From: Spirillospora albida
GTDB lineage: Bacteria; Actinomycetota; Actinomycetes; Streptosporangiales; Streptosporangiaceae
DNA: 35,571 nucleotides
Direction of reading: 5' to 3'
NCBI RefSeq assembly: GCF_000718255.1
Contig: NZ_JOFJ01000027.1
Coordinates: forward strand, 1 to 35,571
The notes below the pieces were generated by a model that was not told the DNA's origin, made no database searches, and saw only the letters and a list, made by a program, of their open reading frames with translations. A program made the translations under genes and the position numbers. The number at the start of each line of letters is the position of its first letter. The stretch's first letter is position 1. Positions 14,588 to 35,571 of the stretch are shown one piece after another.

Positions 14588-15277
14588 CTACGTCAAGGCG
14601 GCGGGCCGGTCGGCCGTCCCGGCTCGGGCGGTGGCCACCGCGGCCGGGCCGGCCAGGGACGAGAGGACGGTGCCGGTGGTGAGCGTCACCGCGCAGCGTT
14701 CGGCCGCGTAGGTGAGGGCGGACGCGTGGTGCTCGGCGGAGAAGTCGGCGGTGGCGTCGGCGACGAAGAACGGCTCGATGTCGCGCATGAAGGCGTCGCA
14801 GGCCGTCATCAGGCAGCCGATGTGGGCGTAGATGCCGGTGATGATGAGCTGGTCCCGGCCGCCGCGCAGGAGCGTGTTCCGCAGCGTGGTGCGCTGGAAG
14901 GCGCTGTATCGCCACTTGGTGAGCAGGATGTCGGAGCCCGCCGGGGTGAGCTCGTCGATGATCCGTGAAGCGCGGGCCTCGCCGGGGACGCCGTCGCCCC
15001 AGAAGTCCTGCAGGAGGCCGCGCTGCTCCAGGGGCTGCGCGCCGGGCTGGGCGGTGTAGACGACGGGGACGCCGAGGTCGGCGCAGCGGACGCGCAGCTC
15101 GTTGATGTTGGCGATGAGCCGGGGGATCGGCTCGGCGTCGCGAGTGAAGGCGTCCACGAAGTGGTTCTGCATGTCGTGGACGAGCAGGACGGCGCGGGCC
15201 GGGTCCGGTGTCCAGGAGACCCGGTTGGCCGGCAGTGCGTCCGGCATCGGGTAGGGGGTGATGCGGGGCAGGCCCAT
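14588..15277 (-). CDS. dhbB: isochorismatase of the 2,3-dihydroxybenzoate pathway, without carrier domain
   Basis: Cytosolic hydrolase converting isochorismate to 2,3-dihydro-2,3-dihydroxybenzoate and pyruvate. The 229 residues follow the N-terminal isochorismatase domain of EntB/DhbB: VHDMQNHF with catalytic Asp35, TKWRYSAF with Lys121, GIYAHIGCLMTACDAFMRDIEPF around Cys155, and ADFSAEHH. EntB and DhbB carry an aryl carrier domain at the C-terminus; here the protein ends soon after the hydrolase domain and the carrier is a separate gene (19043-19273). Last gene of the leftward dhb operon, 16 bp after dhbE. The ATG at 15277 is the family start. Confidence 0.93.
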   Translation of the reverse strand: MGLPRITPYPMPDALPANRVSWTPDPARAVLLVHDMQNHFVDAFTRDAEPIPRLIANINELRVRCADLGVPVVYTAQPGAQPLEQRGLLQDFWGDGVPGEARASRIIDELTPAGSDILLTKWRYSAFQRTTLRNTLLRGGRDQLIITGIYAHIGCLMTACDAFMRDIEPFFVADATADFSAEHHASALTYAAERCAVTLTTGTVLSSLAGPAAVATARAGTADRPAALT

Positions 15278-15293
15278 GACGACTCCGTAGGGG

Positions 15294-16919
15294 TTAGGCG
15301 GTGGGGGCGAGGCCGGCGGCCAGGGCCCGGCGCAGCTCGCGCTTGCTGATCTTGCCGACCCCGGTGACCGGGAACCGCGCGACGATCTCGACCCGGTCCG
15401 GGATCTTGTAGCCGGCGAGGCCGCGGCCGCGCAGGAACGCGCGCAGCTCGGCGGCCGTGGGGGCGTCGCCGCGGGGGACGACGACCGCGCAGGTGCGCTC
15501 GCCCAGGAACGCGTCGGGGACGGCGACGACGGCGGCGTCCCGGACGGCCGGATGGGCGAGCAGATGGTTCTCGACCTCCTCGGCGGCGACCTTCTCGCCG
15601 CCCCGGTTGATCTGGTCCTTCTCGCGGCCCTCGACGACGAGGTGGCCGGACGGGGTGCGGCGGACGACGTCGCCCGTCCGGTAGAACCCGTCGGGGGTGA
15701 ACGCGGCGGCGTTGTGCTCGTCGGCCCGGTAGTAGCCGCGGATCGTGTAGGGGCCGCGGGTCAGCAGCTCGCCGGGCGTTCCCGGCGGTACGTCGTCGCC
15801 GTGGCGGTCGACGACGCGGATCTCGTCGTCCGCGGAGATCGGACGGCCCTGGGTCGTCAGGCGGTACTCCTCGGGCTCGTCCGCGCGGGTGTAGCAGACG
15901 AGCCCCTCGGCCATCCCGTACACCTGCTGGAGGTCACAGCCCAGGACGGGACGCACCCGCGCCGCCGCCTCGTCGCTGAAGCGGGCGCCGCCGACCTGGA
16001 GGACCTCCAGGCTGGACAGGTCGTGCCGGGTGGTCCGCGCCGTCTCCATCCACAGCAGCGCGAGCGGGGGGACGAGCCCGGTGAGCGTGACGCGCTCGGC
16101 CTCGATCAGCGGGAACGCCGTGCCGGGCGCGGGGTGCGGCGCCATGACGACGCGCCCGCCCGCGTGCAGGACGCCGAAGACGCCGGGGGAGCTCATCGGG
16201 AAGTTGTGCGCCACGGGCAGGGCCGCCAGGAAGACGGTCTCGGGCGTCAGCCCGCAGATCTCGGCGCTGGCGCGGATGCTGTAGAGGTAGTCGTCGTGGG
16301 TGCGGGGGATCATCTTCGGGGTGCCGGTGGTGCCCCCGGAGAGCTGGAACAGCGCGACGTCGGACGCGTCGGGCTCGGGCCACTCCGGCGTGCCCGCGAC
16401 CGGGACCGGGACCGAGTCGAACGGCGTGAACTCCGCCGCGTCCCCGTCGGCGACGAGCACGTGCCGGACGCCCGGGACCTCCTCCCGGACGCGGCGCGCC
16501 AGCGTCCGGTAGTCGAACCCGTCGTGCGAGGCGGCGACGATGTAGGCGACGGCCTCGGAGTGCCGCGCCAGGTGGACGATCTCGCTGGACCGGTGCGCCG
16601 GCAGCGTGAACACCGGGATCGCGCCGAGGCGGAACAGCGCGAACGCGGTCTCCAGGAACACGGCGGTGTTCGGCAGCTGGACGATGACCCGGTCGCGCGG
16701 CCGGACGCCCAGGGCGTGCAGCCCGGCGGCGAGCCGGGAGGCGCGTTCATCCAGGTCCCGGTAGGTCCAGCGGTCGCCGCCGGAGACGACGGCGACGCGG
16801 CCGGCGTGCTCGGCGGCGAGCCGGGCGAGCAGGGCGCCGAACGTCTCGCCGGTCCAGTGCCCGGCGGCGCGGTAGCGCTCGGCGCACTCGGCGGGCCACG
16901 GGGTGCAGTGGTCGAGCAT
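15294..16919 (-). CDS. dhbE: 2,3-dihydroxybenzoate-AMP ligase
   Basis: Stand-alone adenylating enzyme of 541 residues that activates DHB with ATP and loads it onto the aryl carrier protein. It shows P-loop LSGGTTGTPK (about 193-202), the aryl-acid pocket motif HNFPMSSPG (238-246) where the Asn contacts the DHB hydroxyl in B. subtilis DhbE, QQVYGMAEGLV (331-341), the ATP motif YRTGD (413-417), and C-terminal catalytic lysine in GVGKISKREL. Salicylate activators (MbtA, YbtE) are related, but the neighbouring dhbA and dhbC give DHB as substrate. The ATG at 16919 overlaps the dhbC stop by one base (TGATG), implying translational coupling. Confidence 0.95.
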   Translation of the reverse strand: MLDHCTPWPAECAERYRAAGHWTGETFGALLARLAAEHAGRVAVVSGGDRWTYRDLDERASRLAAGLHALGVRPRDRVIVQLPNTAVFLETAFALFRLGAIPVFTLPAHRSSEIVHLARHSEAVAYIVAASHDGFDYRTLARRVREEVPGVRHVLVADGDAAEFTPFDSVPVPVAGTPEWPEPDASDVALFQLSGGTTGTPKMIPRTHDDYLYSIRASAEICGLTPETVFLAALPVAHNFPMSSPGVFGVLHAGGRVVMAPHPAPGTAFPLIEAERVTLTGLVPPLALLWMETARTTRHDLSSLEVLQVGGARFSDEAAARVRPVLGCDLQQVYGMAEGLVCYTRADEPEEYRLTTQGRPISADDEIRVVDRHGDDVPPGTPGELLTRGPYTIRGYYRADEHNAAAFTPDGFYRTGDVVRRTPSGHLVVEGREKDQINRGGEKVAAEEVENHLLAHPAVRDAAVVAVPDAFLGERTCAVVVPRGDAPTAAELRAFLRGRGLAGYKIPDRVEIVARFPVTGVGKISKRELRRALAAGLAPTA

Positions 16920-18088
16920 CACGGCTCCCGGTCGATGCCGAGGGCGTGCAGGAACGTGCGGAACTTCGCGGAGGTCTCCGCGAGTTCGGCGGCGGGGTCG
17001 GAGCCCGTGACGACGCCGGCGCCCGCGTAGACGCGGATCTGGTCGGGCGTGACGTGGGCGCAGCGCAGCGCGATCGCCCACTCGCCGTCGCCGGAGGAGT
17101 CGGTCCAGCCGACGGCGCCGCTGTAGAAGCCCCGGTCGAACGGCTCGATCTCCTGGATGGCCTGCCGCGCGAGCCTGCGGGGCGTCCCGCAGACGGCGGG
17201 GGTCGGGTGCAGCGCGGCGGCGAGCTGGAGGGAGGTGACCTCGGGGTCGACGAGCCTGCCCTGGATCCGCGTGGACAGGTGCCACATGGTCGGGGTGCGC
17301 GTCAGCGACGGCCGCTCCGGCACCTGGAGGTCCTGGCAGAACGGCCGGAGGCCGTCGGCGACCGCGTCGGCGACGGCGGCGTGCTCCCGCAGGTCCTTCT
17401 CCGACCCCAGGAGCGCCTCGGCGGTCCGCGCGTCGGTGTCGGGGTCGGGGTGCCGGGGCGCCGACCCCGCGAGCGGGTTCGCGGTGACGAGCGCGCCGGC
17501 CCGCTGGACGAGCAGTTCCGGGCTGGCGCCGAGCAGCGTCCCGCCGGGCGGCAGGTCGACCGCGAAGACGTAGCCGTCCGGGTTGCCGTGGGCGAGGCGG
17601 TGGAGCATCGCCGGGACGTCCGCCCTGGTCACGCCCTCCAGGGTCAGCGCCCGTGCGAGGACGACCTTCGTCAGCGGCCCCTCCCGCAGCCGTTGCAGGG
17701 CCGCCGCGACGCCGCGTTCGTACTCGGCCGGCGGGGGCGTGTGCCGGAGCGCGCCGAAGGCGACCGGCGGCTCGGCGGGGGCCGCGCCGACCGGTGTCGG
17801 GCCGGACCACCGGACGGTGGCCGGGACGGTCAGCCGCGCAGGGGTGCCGGGGTGGAAGGGGAGGGCGCCGACCACGATCGGCCGGGGCTGCCCGGCCGCC
17901 TCGGCCGCGGCGAGCGCCTGCGCGACCCGGGGCCCGAGGGTCTCCGCCGGGTTGACGGTGTTGCAGGTCGGGACGGTCGCGGCCGTGCCCTGCGCGTGGA
18001 GGGTGTGGCCGGGGGACCGGAAGAAGAACGAGTCGCCCGGCCGGTAGCCGCCCAGCAGGTCGGCATGGCTCTGCGTCAGGATGGTCAA
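16919..18088 (-). CDS. dhbC: isochorismate synthase
   Basis: Chorismate-utilising enzyme of 389 residues that isomerises chorismate to isochorismate, the committed step to DHB. Family motifs are LTKVVLARALTL, GSAPRHPDPDTD, EKDLREHAAVADAV, TMWHLSTRIQG, HPTPAVCGTPR, and FYSGAVGW near the C-terminus, which together form the magnesium and chorismate site. The start is a TTG at 18088 with GGAG upstream; no in-frame ATG or GTG gives a complete N-terminus. It lies 19 bp downstream of dhbA and overlaps dhbE by one base. Confidence 0.94.
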   Translation of the reverse strand: MTILTQSHADLLGGYRPGDSFFFRSPGHTLHAQGTAATVPTCNTVNPAETLGPRVAQALAAAEAAGQPRPIVVGALPFHPGTPARLTVPATVRWSGPTPVGAAPAEPPVAFGALRHTPPPAEYERGVAAALQRLREGPLTKVVLARALTLEGVTRADVPAMLHRLAHGNPDGYVFAVDLPPGGTLLGASPELLVQRAGALVTANPLAGSAPRHPDPDTDARTAEALLGSEKDLREHAAVADAVADGLRPFCQDLQVPERPSLTRTPTMWHLSTRIQGRLVDPEVTSLQLAAALHPTPAVCGTPRRLARQAIQEIEPFDRGFYSGAVGWTDSSGDGEWAIALRCAHVTPDQIRVYAGAGVVTGSDPAAELAETSAKFRTFLHALGIDREP

Positions 18089-18107
18089 GGGAGTGGCTCC
18101 GGGGGGT

Positions 18108-18872
18108 TCAGGCGCGCAGCGTCGCGCCGCCGTCGACGTACAGCTCGTGCATGGTGATGTGCCGGGCCCGCTCGGACAGCAGGAACAGCACGGCGTCGGC
18201 GATGTCGGAGGGCTCGGCGACCCGGCCGAGGGGGATGCCGGTGCGGAAGGCCGCGGCGTCGCCCGCGATGACGTCGCCCGCGCCGAGCGCGCGCAGCATC
18301 GGGGTGTCGGTCGAGCCGGGGGAGACGATGTTGCAGCGGACGCCGAGCGGCGCCAGCTCCAGGCCGAGGCAGCGGGTGAGGTGGGCGGCGGCGGCCTTCG
18401 ACGCGGCGTAGGCGGCCATGCCGGCCCGGGGGATTCCGCCGGCGTTGGAGCCGACGGTCACGACGGCCCCCCGGCCGCGCCCGGCCATCCGGCGCGCGGC
18501 GGCGCGGGAGGCGACGAGGACGCCGGTGGTGTTCACGGCGAAGGTCGCGGCCCAGTCGGCGTCGGAGGTCTCCAGGACGGTGCCGGGACGCAGCAGGCCG
18601 GCCACGTTCACCAGCCCGGTGACGGGCCCCTGGTCCGCCTCGATCGCGTCGAACGCGGCCTCGATCGCGGCGGTGTCGCACACGTCGGCCTCGTACGTCG
18701 CCACGTTCCGGCCGTGCTCGCCCAGGTCGTCCGCGAGGGCGCGGAGGCGGTCGGCGGCGGAGTCGAGTGCGGCGACGGCGTGGCCGTCGCCGGCCAGTGC
18801 CGTGACGGTCGCCGCGCCGATGCCGCCGGCGGCGCCGGTCACCACCGTCACACCTTCGCGCATGATCCCCAT
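18108..18872 (-). CDS. dhbA: 2,3-dihydro-2,3-dihydroxybenzoate dehydrogenase
   Basis: Short-chain dehydrogenase of 254 residues that oxidises 2,3-dihydro-DHB to DHB with NAD+. Glycine motif TGAAGGIG (12-19), Asp37 at the end of strand two (favours NAD+), NVAG (89-92), and the catalytic set Ser142, Tyr155 and Lys159 (YAASK). Position as first gene of the dhbA-C-E-B operon identifies it among SDRs. The start may be the ATG at 18872 or, three codons later, the ATG at 18863, which has a GGGGA closer to usual spacing. Transcription should begin in the iron-box region just upstream. Confidence 0.93.
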   Translation of the reverse strand: MGIMREGVTVVTGAAGGIGAATVTALAGDGHAVAALDSAADRLRALADDLGEHGRNVATYEADVCDTAAIEAAFDAIEADQGPVTGLVNVAGLLRPGTVLETSDADWAATFAVNTTGVLVASRAAARRMAGRGRGAVVTVGSNAGGIPRAGMAAYAASKAAAAHLTRCLGLELAPLGVRCNIVSPGSTDTPMLRALGAGDVIAGDAAAFRTGIPLGRVAEPSDIADAVLFLLSERARHITMHELYVDGGATLRA

Positions 18873-18876
18873 TCCG

Positions 18877-18915
18877 ATGGGTTAGGGCTACCTAAGTTAG
18901 GTAAGCCTGGCCTAT
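18877..18915. promoter_or_regulatory. overlapping degenerate iron boxes for the dhbA operon
   Basis: Two overlapping sequences, 18877-18895 and 18897-18915 (TTAGGTAAGCCTGGCCTAT), each match the 19-bp IdeR/DmdR consensus TTAGGTTAGGCTAACCTAA at 14 of 19 positions. A third, phase-shifted near-palindrome GGCTACCTAAGTTAGGTAAG spans them. They end a few bases before the dhbA start, where a bound repressor would block transcription when iron is plentiful. Confidence 0.7.
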
Positions 18916-18997
18916 GTTTCAGTCGCGATCGGATCACGTCAAGGCGATGTGGATCACGACGGGCCGGACTTGACGGATCATGGACCGTTCCGCGATC

Positions 18998-19016
18998 TTA
19001 GGCAAGCCTAACCTAA
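18998..19016. promoter_or_regulatory. iron box (IdeR/DmdR type) for the carrier protein-NRPS operon
   Basis: TTAGGCAAGCCTAACCTAA matches the 19-bp consensus at 16 of 19 positions, 26 bp before the carrier protein ATG. A TTGACG lies at 18970-18975, so the box would cover the -10 region and start site. Iron-loaded DmdR/IdeR repression is inferred from the consensus. Confidence 0.85.
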
Positions 19017-19042
19017 AGTGATCTTGTAGAGGAGTGACCCCG

Positions 19043-19273
19043 ATGGAGCGGACGCCGTTCACCGCGGAACGCATCCGCGCCGATGTGGCGGAGGTGCTGA
19101 GCCTCGCGCCGCAGGAGGTCGCCGAGGACGTGCAGCTCATGGACCAGGGCCTGGACTCGATCCGGCTGATGACCCTGGTCGAGCGCTGGCGCGCCGACGG
19201 CGCCGAGGTCGAGCTGGCGGACCTGGCCGAGCGGCCGACCGTCGCCGAGTGGGCCGAGATGCTCGCCCGCTGA
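19043..19273 (+). CDS. stand-alone aryl carrier protein
   Basis: Carrier protein of 76 residues for DHB. Ser39 in LMDQGLDSIRLM is the phosphopantetheine attachment site, and the four-helix pattern with C-terminal RPTVAEWAEML is typical of EntB/DhbB aryl carrier domains. DhbE should load it, and the first condensation domain of the large NRPS should accept from it. It replaces the carrier domain missing from the isochorismatase. The ATG at 19043 follows GAGGAG; a GTG three codons upstream overlaps that site and is rejected. First gene of the rightward operon, just after the iron box. Confidence 0.93.
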   Translation: MERTPFTAERIRADVAEVLSLAPQEVAEDVQLMDQGLDSIRLMTLVERWRADGAEVELADLAERPTVAEWAEMLAR

Positions 19274-19299
19274 CCGATCCCACGACAGGACCACCGCTA

Positions 19300-19325
19300 G
19301 GGGTGGGCGGACGAACCCCCCATTT
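19300..19325 (+). terminator. possible attenuator/terminator between carrier protein and binding protein genes
   Basis: GGGGT (19300-19304) pairs with ACCCC (19315-19319) and is followed closely by CCATTTTT, one of very few T-runs in the window. The five-pair stem is short. It could lower expression of the long downstream genes relative to the carrier protein. Confidence 0.35.
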
Positions 19326-19344
19326 TTGCTTCATCAGGAGAACC

Positions 19345-20298
19345 ATGACCCACGTCCTGCGCAGATCACGGCTGCTCATCGCGGCCGTCGCCGCCGGCGC
19401 CCTCGCCCTCACCGGCTGCGGCTCGTCCGACGACTCCTCCGGCGACTCCGCGTCGCCCGCCACGTCCCGCGTGGTCGAGGCGACCAACGGGAAGGTCACC
19501 GTCCCGGCGAACCCGAAGCGGGTCGTCGGCATCAACTACGCCACGGGCGCGCTGCTGGACGTCGGCATCACCCCGGTCGGCACCACCAAGATCGAGGAGC
19601 CGCTCGAGCTCACCCCCGAGCAGCGGGCCGTCGGCGCCGAGATCCCGGAGGTCGGCGCGGGCGACCAGGTCAACCTGGAGAAGGTCGCGAGCCTCAAGCC
19701 CGACCTGATCATCGTCGAGGGCGCCGACTTCGACTGGCCCATCGACAAGCTCACCGCGATCGCCCCGACCCTCTACTTCGAGGTCACCAAGCCCAGCGAG
19801 CTGGTCGGCTCCGCCGAGAAGATCGCCCAGGCGGTCGGCAAGGACGCCGAGCTCAAGAAGCTCAAGGACGCCTACGCGGCCAGGCTCGCCGAGGTCAAGG
19901 GCAAGTACCCCGAGGCCCTTGAGAAGAAGTTCACCACGGTCTCCACCTACGGCGAGGGCAAGTTCTACATCGGGACCCGCACCTCGTGGATCGGCCAGGT
20001 CCTCAACGGACTCGGCGCCGGCTTCGCCAAGGAGTCGGACAAGACCGACACCCACGAGAACGAGTACTCCCAGGAGAAGATCTCCGTCCTGGGCGACGCC
20101 GACGTCGTCCTGATCGGGAACTCCGGCGGCAAGTTCACGGAGCAGACCGAGGAGATGCTCGCGACCGGCCAGTGGAAGCTCCTCAAGGCCGCCAAGGCCG
20201 AGCAGGTACACGGCGTCGACTTCAGCTACGCCGACCGCTACACCACGCTGACCGCCGTCCTGACCCAGGTCGAGAAGATCCTCCAGGGTCTCGGCTGA
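19345..20298 (+). CDS. iron-siderophore ABC transporter substrate-binding lipoprotein (FecB/FepB-like)
   Basis: Membrane-anchored binding protein of 317 residues expected to capture the ferric siderophore outside the cell. Signal peptide with lipobox ALTGC (Cys25), then a class III periplasmic-binding fold: TVPANPKRVVGINYATGALLDVGITPVGT, LEKVASLKPDLIIVEG, a long lysine-rich central helix (KKLKDAYAARLAEVKG), and VLGDADVVLIGN in the second lobe. The ATG at 19345 has CAGGAG. It lies inside the biosynthetic operon, between the carrier protein and the NRPS, so uptake and synthesis are coregulated. The permease and ATPase partners are not in the window. Confidence 0.92.
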   Translation: MTHVLRRSRLLIAAVAAGALALTGCGSSDDSSGDSASPATSRVVEATNGKVTVPANPKRVVGINYATGALLDVGITPVGTTKIEEPLELTPEQRAVGAEIPEVGAGDQVNLEKVASLKPDLIIVEGADFDWPIDKLTAIAPTLYFEVTKPSELVGSAEKIAQAVGKDAELKKLKDAYAARLAEVKGKYPEALEKKFTTVSTYGEGKFYIGTRTSWIGQVLNGLGAGFAKESDKTDTHENEYSQEKISVLGDADVVLIGNSGGKFTEQTEEMLATGQWKLLKAAKAEQVHGVDFSYADRYTTLTAVLTQVEKILQGLG

Positions 20299-20326
20299 CC
20301 GTCGCGGTAGAGACCACAGAAGGGCC

Positions 20327-32532
<12,206 letters not shown>

Positions 32533-32536
<4 letters not shown>

Positions 32537-35500
32537 CCGATTCGGTACTGGAAGACGTCTACCCGCTCTCGCCGCTGCAGCGCGGCCTGCTGTTCCACGC
32601 GCTGTACGACGACGCCGAGCGGGACGTCTACACGGTGCAGGCCCACCTGGACCTCGCCGGGACGGTCGACGTGCCGCGGCTTCGCGGCGCCGCCGCCGAG
32701 GTGCTGCGCCGGCACCCGAACCTGCGCGCCGGGTTCTGGTTCGAGGACATGGACGAGCCCGTCCAGTTCATCCCGTCCGGCACCGGTGACGTCCCGTTCA
32801 CGGCGACGGCAGAGGCCGACCTGGACGCGGTGCTGGAGCGGGAGTGGGCGACGCCGTTCGACGTCAGCGACCCGCCGCTGCTCCGTTTCGCCCTCGCGAG
32901 CGCAGCACCGGACCGGCACCGCCTCGTCCTGACCTGCCACCACCTGCTCGTCGACGGCTGGTCGCTGCCCGTGGTGTTCCGCGAGCTGTTCGCCCTCTAC
33001 GACGGCACCGCGCTGCCGGCCGCCCGGCCGTTTCGCGACTACCTGCTGTGGCTGGGGGAGCGCGACGCCGACAAGTCCGGGCAGGCGTGGTCGGAGGCGC
33101 TCCGCGACCTTCCGGGGCCGGTGCTGGTCGACCCCTCCGGCGCGGCCGGTGCGCTGCACGAGGTCCCCGTCGCCCTCCCGGACGGGGTCGCGGCCGGTCT
33201 CACCGCCGCCGCCGCGCGTGCGGGCGTCACGCTGAACTCGGTCGTCCAGACGGCGTGGGGGCTGACCGTCGGCGCCCTCACCGGAGTCGGTGACGTGCTC
33301 TTCGGCGCCACCGTGTCCGGGCGGCCCGCCGATCTCGACGGCGTCGAGGACATGGTCGGCCTGTTCGTGAACACCGTCCCCGTCCGCGTCCGGACCGCCG
33401 GACACGCCGCCGAGACGTTCGCCGACCTTGTGCGGCGCGTGCAGGACGACCAGGTCCGGCTGCTCGACCACCACCATCTCGGTCTCGCGGACGTGCGCCG
33501 CCTCGCCGGGATCCCCGGCACCGGGCCGCTGTTCGACACGCTGCTGGCCTTCGAGAACTACCGGGGCGACGCGTCCGCGCTCAGCGCCGGCGGCCTGACG
33601 GTCGCCGGTCTCGGCGCCCGCGACGCCACCCACTTCCCGCTCACGCTGACCGTCCAGCCGGGCGACGGCACCCTCGCCCTCACGGTCGCCCACCGCGAGG
33701 ACGCCGTCGACGGCGCGCTCGCCGGGCTCGTCGCCGGCCGGCTCGCCCGTCTGCTCGCCGGTTTCGCCGCCGGCCATGACCGCCCGGTCCCCGTGCTCCC
33801 GGCCCTGCGCGACGCCGGCGCCGCGCCCGCCGTGCCGGTGGCCGACGAGGGTCTCGCGCCCTACCGCGCCCCCGCCGAGGGCATGGAGACGCTGCTCGCA
33901 AAGCTGTTCGCCGACGTCCTCGACATCCCGGAGATCGGCGCCGACGACGACTTCTTCACCCTCGGCGGCGACAGCATCGTGTCGATCACCCTGGTCGGCC
34001 GGGCCCGCGCCGCCGGGCTGAGGCTGACCGCGCGCCAGGTCTTCGAGCTGCGCACCGTCGCCGCCCTCGCCGCCGCCGTCACCGGCCTGGACGAGGACCC
34101 GGAGGAGGCCGCCGGCCGTCCCCTGGTCGAGCCGTCCGAGGACGAGCGCGCCCTGCTCCCGGCGGACGCCGAGGACCTCCTGCCGCTGTCGCCGCTGCAG
34201 TCCGGCCTGCTGTTCGAATCGACCTACGACACCACGGGCCGCGACCTCTACATCACCCAGCTCGTCATCGACATCCGCCACCCCCTCGAAGCGGATGTGC
34301 TGCGCGCGGCGGGCGACGCCCTCCTCGCCCGGAACGCCAACCTCCGTGCCGGATTCCACCAGGACGGACTGACCCGGCCCGTCCAGGCGGTGGCGCCCGC
34401 CATGGCGATGCCCTTCCGCGAGGTCGATCTGCGAGGCCGGGGCCCGGAGGCACTGGACGCGCTCATGGAGGCCGACCGCGACGAGCGGTTCGACCTCGCG
34501 AAGCCGCCGCTGATCCGCATGACGGCCGTCCGGCTGGCCGACGACCGGCAGCGGATCATCGTCACGCACCACACCCTCCTCTGGGACGGCTGGTCGTCCG
34601 GGCTGGTCGTCCGGGAGCTCCTGGGCCACGCGCGCGACCCGGAGAGCGTGACCCCGGCCGTCCAGTTCCGCCGCCACCTCGAATGGCTGGACGGCCAGGA
34701 CGCCGCCGAGAGCGTCCGCGCCTGGGCCGGCGCCCTCGACGGCGTCACCGAGCCGACGCTGGTCGCGCCCGGCAACACGCTGCGCGGCGACACGCTGCCC
34801 GGCATGGTCCTCACACCGGTGGACGACGACCTCGCCGCCGCCCTCGCCGACCTCGCCCGCCGCCACGGCCTCACGCTGAACACCCTCGTCAGCGGCGCGT
34901 GGAGCCTGCTGCTGTCCTTCATGACCGGCCGCGACGACGTCGTGTTCGGCGCGACCGTCTCCGGCCGCCCGCCGGAGATCCCCGGCATCGAGGACACCAT
35001 CGGCCTGTTCCTCAACACCGTCCCGGTGCGGGTCCGGACCCGCCCGGACGAGCGCCTGATCGACTTCCTCGCCCGGCTCCAGTCCGAGCAGGCCGCGCTG
35101 CTGCCGCACCACCACGTCGGCCTCGCCGAGATCCAGCGCGCGGTCGGGATGCCGCAGCTGTTCGACACGCTGCAGGTCGTCCGCAACACGCCCGCCGACA
35201 TGAGCGCCCGGGAGCGGCTCATCGACCACTTCGGCATCGAGGAGGTCGACACCCTCGACGCCACCCACTTCCCGCTGTCGTTCACCACGAACACCGGCCG
35301 GGAGCTGTCGTTCGAGTGGAAGTACCGGCAGGACGTGTACGACCGCGCGGACGTCGAGACCATGTCCGCCCGCGTGATCGGGCTGCTCGAACAGCTCGTC
35401 TCCGCCCCCGGCACCCCGCTCGGCTCCCTCGACCTCCTCACGGCCGAGGAGCGCACGACCGTCCTGGAGACGTGGAACGCGACGGGGCGGCCGGTGCCGG

Positions 35501-35571
35501 GGGTGTCGGTGGCGGATCTGCTCGAGGAGCAGGTGGGTCGGACGCCTGATGCTACGGCGCTGGTGTTCGGT
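32533..35571 (+). CDS. second siderophore NRPS (C-T-C-A..., incomplete at the right edge)
   Basis: Partial synthetase, 1,013 codons in the window. It starts at a GTG overlapping the preceding stop by four bases (GTGA), with GAGGAG upstream, so translation is coupled. C4 (about 6-420; HHLLVDG, His136-137) begins VYPLSPLQRGLLFHALYD, as in domains accepting from an upstream epimerised carrier. A carrier domain follows directly (LGGDS, Ser481) with no adenylation domain between. C5 (about 550-965; HHTLLWDG, His679-680) begins LLPLSPLQSGLLFESTYD. The window ends in the first strand of an adenylation domain (LEEQVGRTPDATALVFG). How the carrier at Ser481 is loaded is unknown: another adenylation domain must do it in trans, or it is a non-extending carrier. 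Substrate and release mechanism lie off the edge. Confidence 0.95.

Noticed and set aside
13392..14915. 507-residue version of the propeller protein starting at 14915
   Set aside because: It would overlap most of the 5' half of the isochorismatase gene and bury the signal peptide that begins at 14483.

Overview
The window is very GC-rich DNA with strong third-position GC bias, GTG/TTG starts, an SsgA-like sporulation protein, DosS-type redox signalling and an IdeR/DmdR-type iron box. Together these point to a filamentous, sporulating actinomycete. Thermomonosporaceae/Actinomadura-like is my best guess, but it rests on gene style and not on a marker gene. No gene-free stretch exceeds about 300 bp. 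I see no CRISPR array, insertion sequence or prophage.

Region 1 (1-4,560) is core-type sequence. It holds a polyphosphate/ROK glucokinase and an SsgA-like regulator (both -), a PGPGW membrane protein (+), tRNA-Val(CAC), a secreted propeller lipoprotein (+), a type I methionine aminopeptidase (-), and a divergent, probably leaderless XRE regulator (+).

Region 2 (4,579-13,376) looks like a compact hypoxia/dormancy island resembling the DosR (DevR) regulon of mycobacteria. It contains an HPF/RaiA-like ribosome protein, three two-domain universal stress proteins, a flavodoxin, a DosS/DevS-like GAF-GAF histidine kinase that keeps the haem-ligand histidine, and an AdiC-like arginine antiporter with arginine deiminase. 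A near-perfect DosR-type box (7706-7729) lies just before the kinase. More degenerate boxes precede each of the other transcription units. No response regulator gene is present in the window.

Region 3 (13,392-14,483) is a secreted beta-propeller protein of unknown function.

Region 4 (14,588 to the right edge) is a catecholate siderophore locus built around a divergent promoter with iron boxes. The leftward operon dhbA-dhbC-dhbE-dhbB makes and activates 2,3-dihydroxybenzoate (DHB). The rightward operon encodes a stand-alone aryl carrier protein, an iron-siderophore binding lipoprotein, a 4,069-aa NRPS (C-A-T-E-C-A-T-C-A-T-E), and a second NRPS overlapping it by 4 bp that runs off the edge (C-T-C-A...). 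The third adenylation domain carries the EntF serine code. The first two share an unusual one-residue-shorter core with acidic pocket residues. The first module of the second NRPS has no adenylation domain. The assembly line implies DHB-(D)X-X-(D)Ser-..., with the product not identifiable from this window alone. No MbtH-like protein, ferric-siderophore permease, exporter or thioesterase is visible, so they probably lie beyond the right edge or elsewhere.
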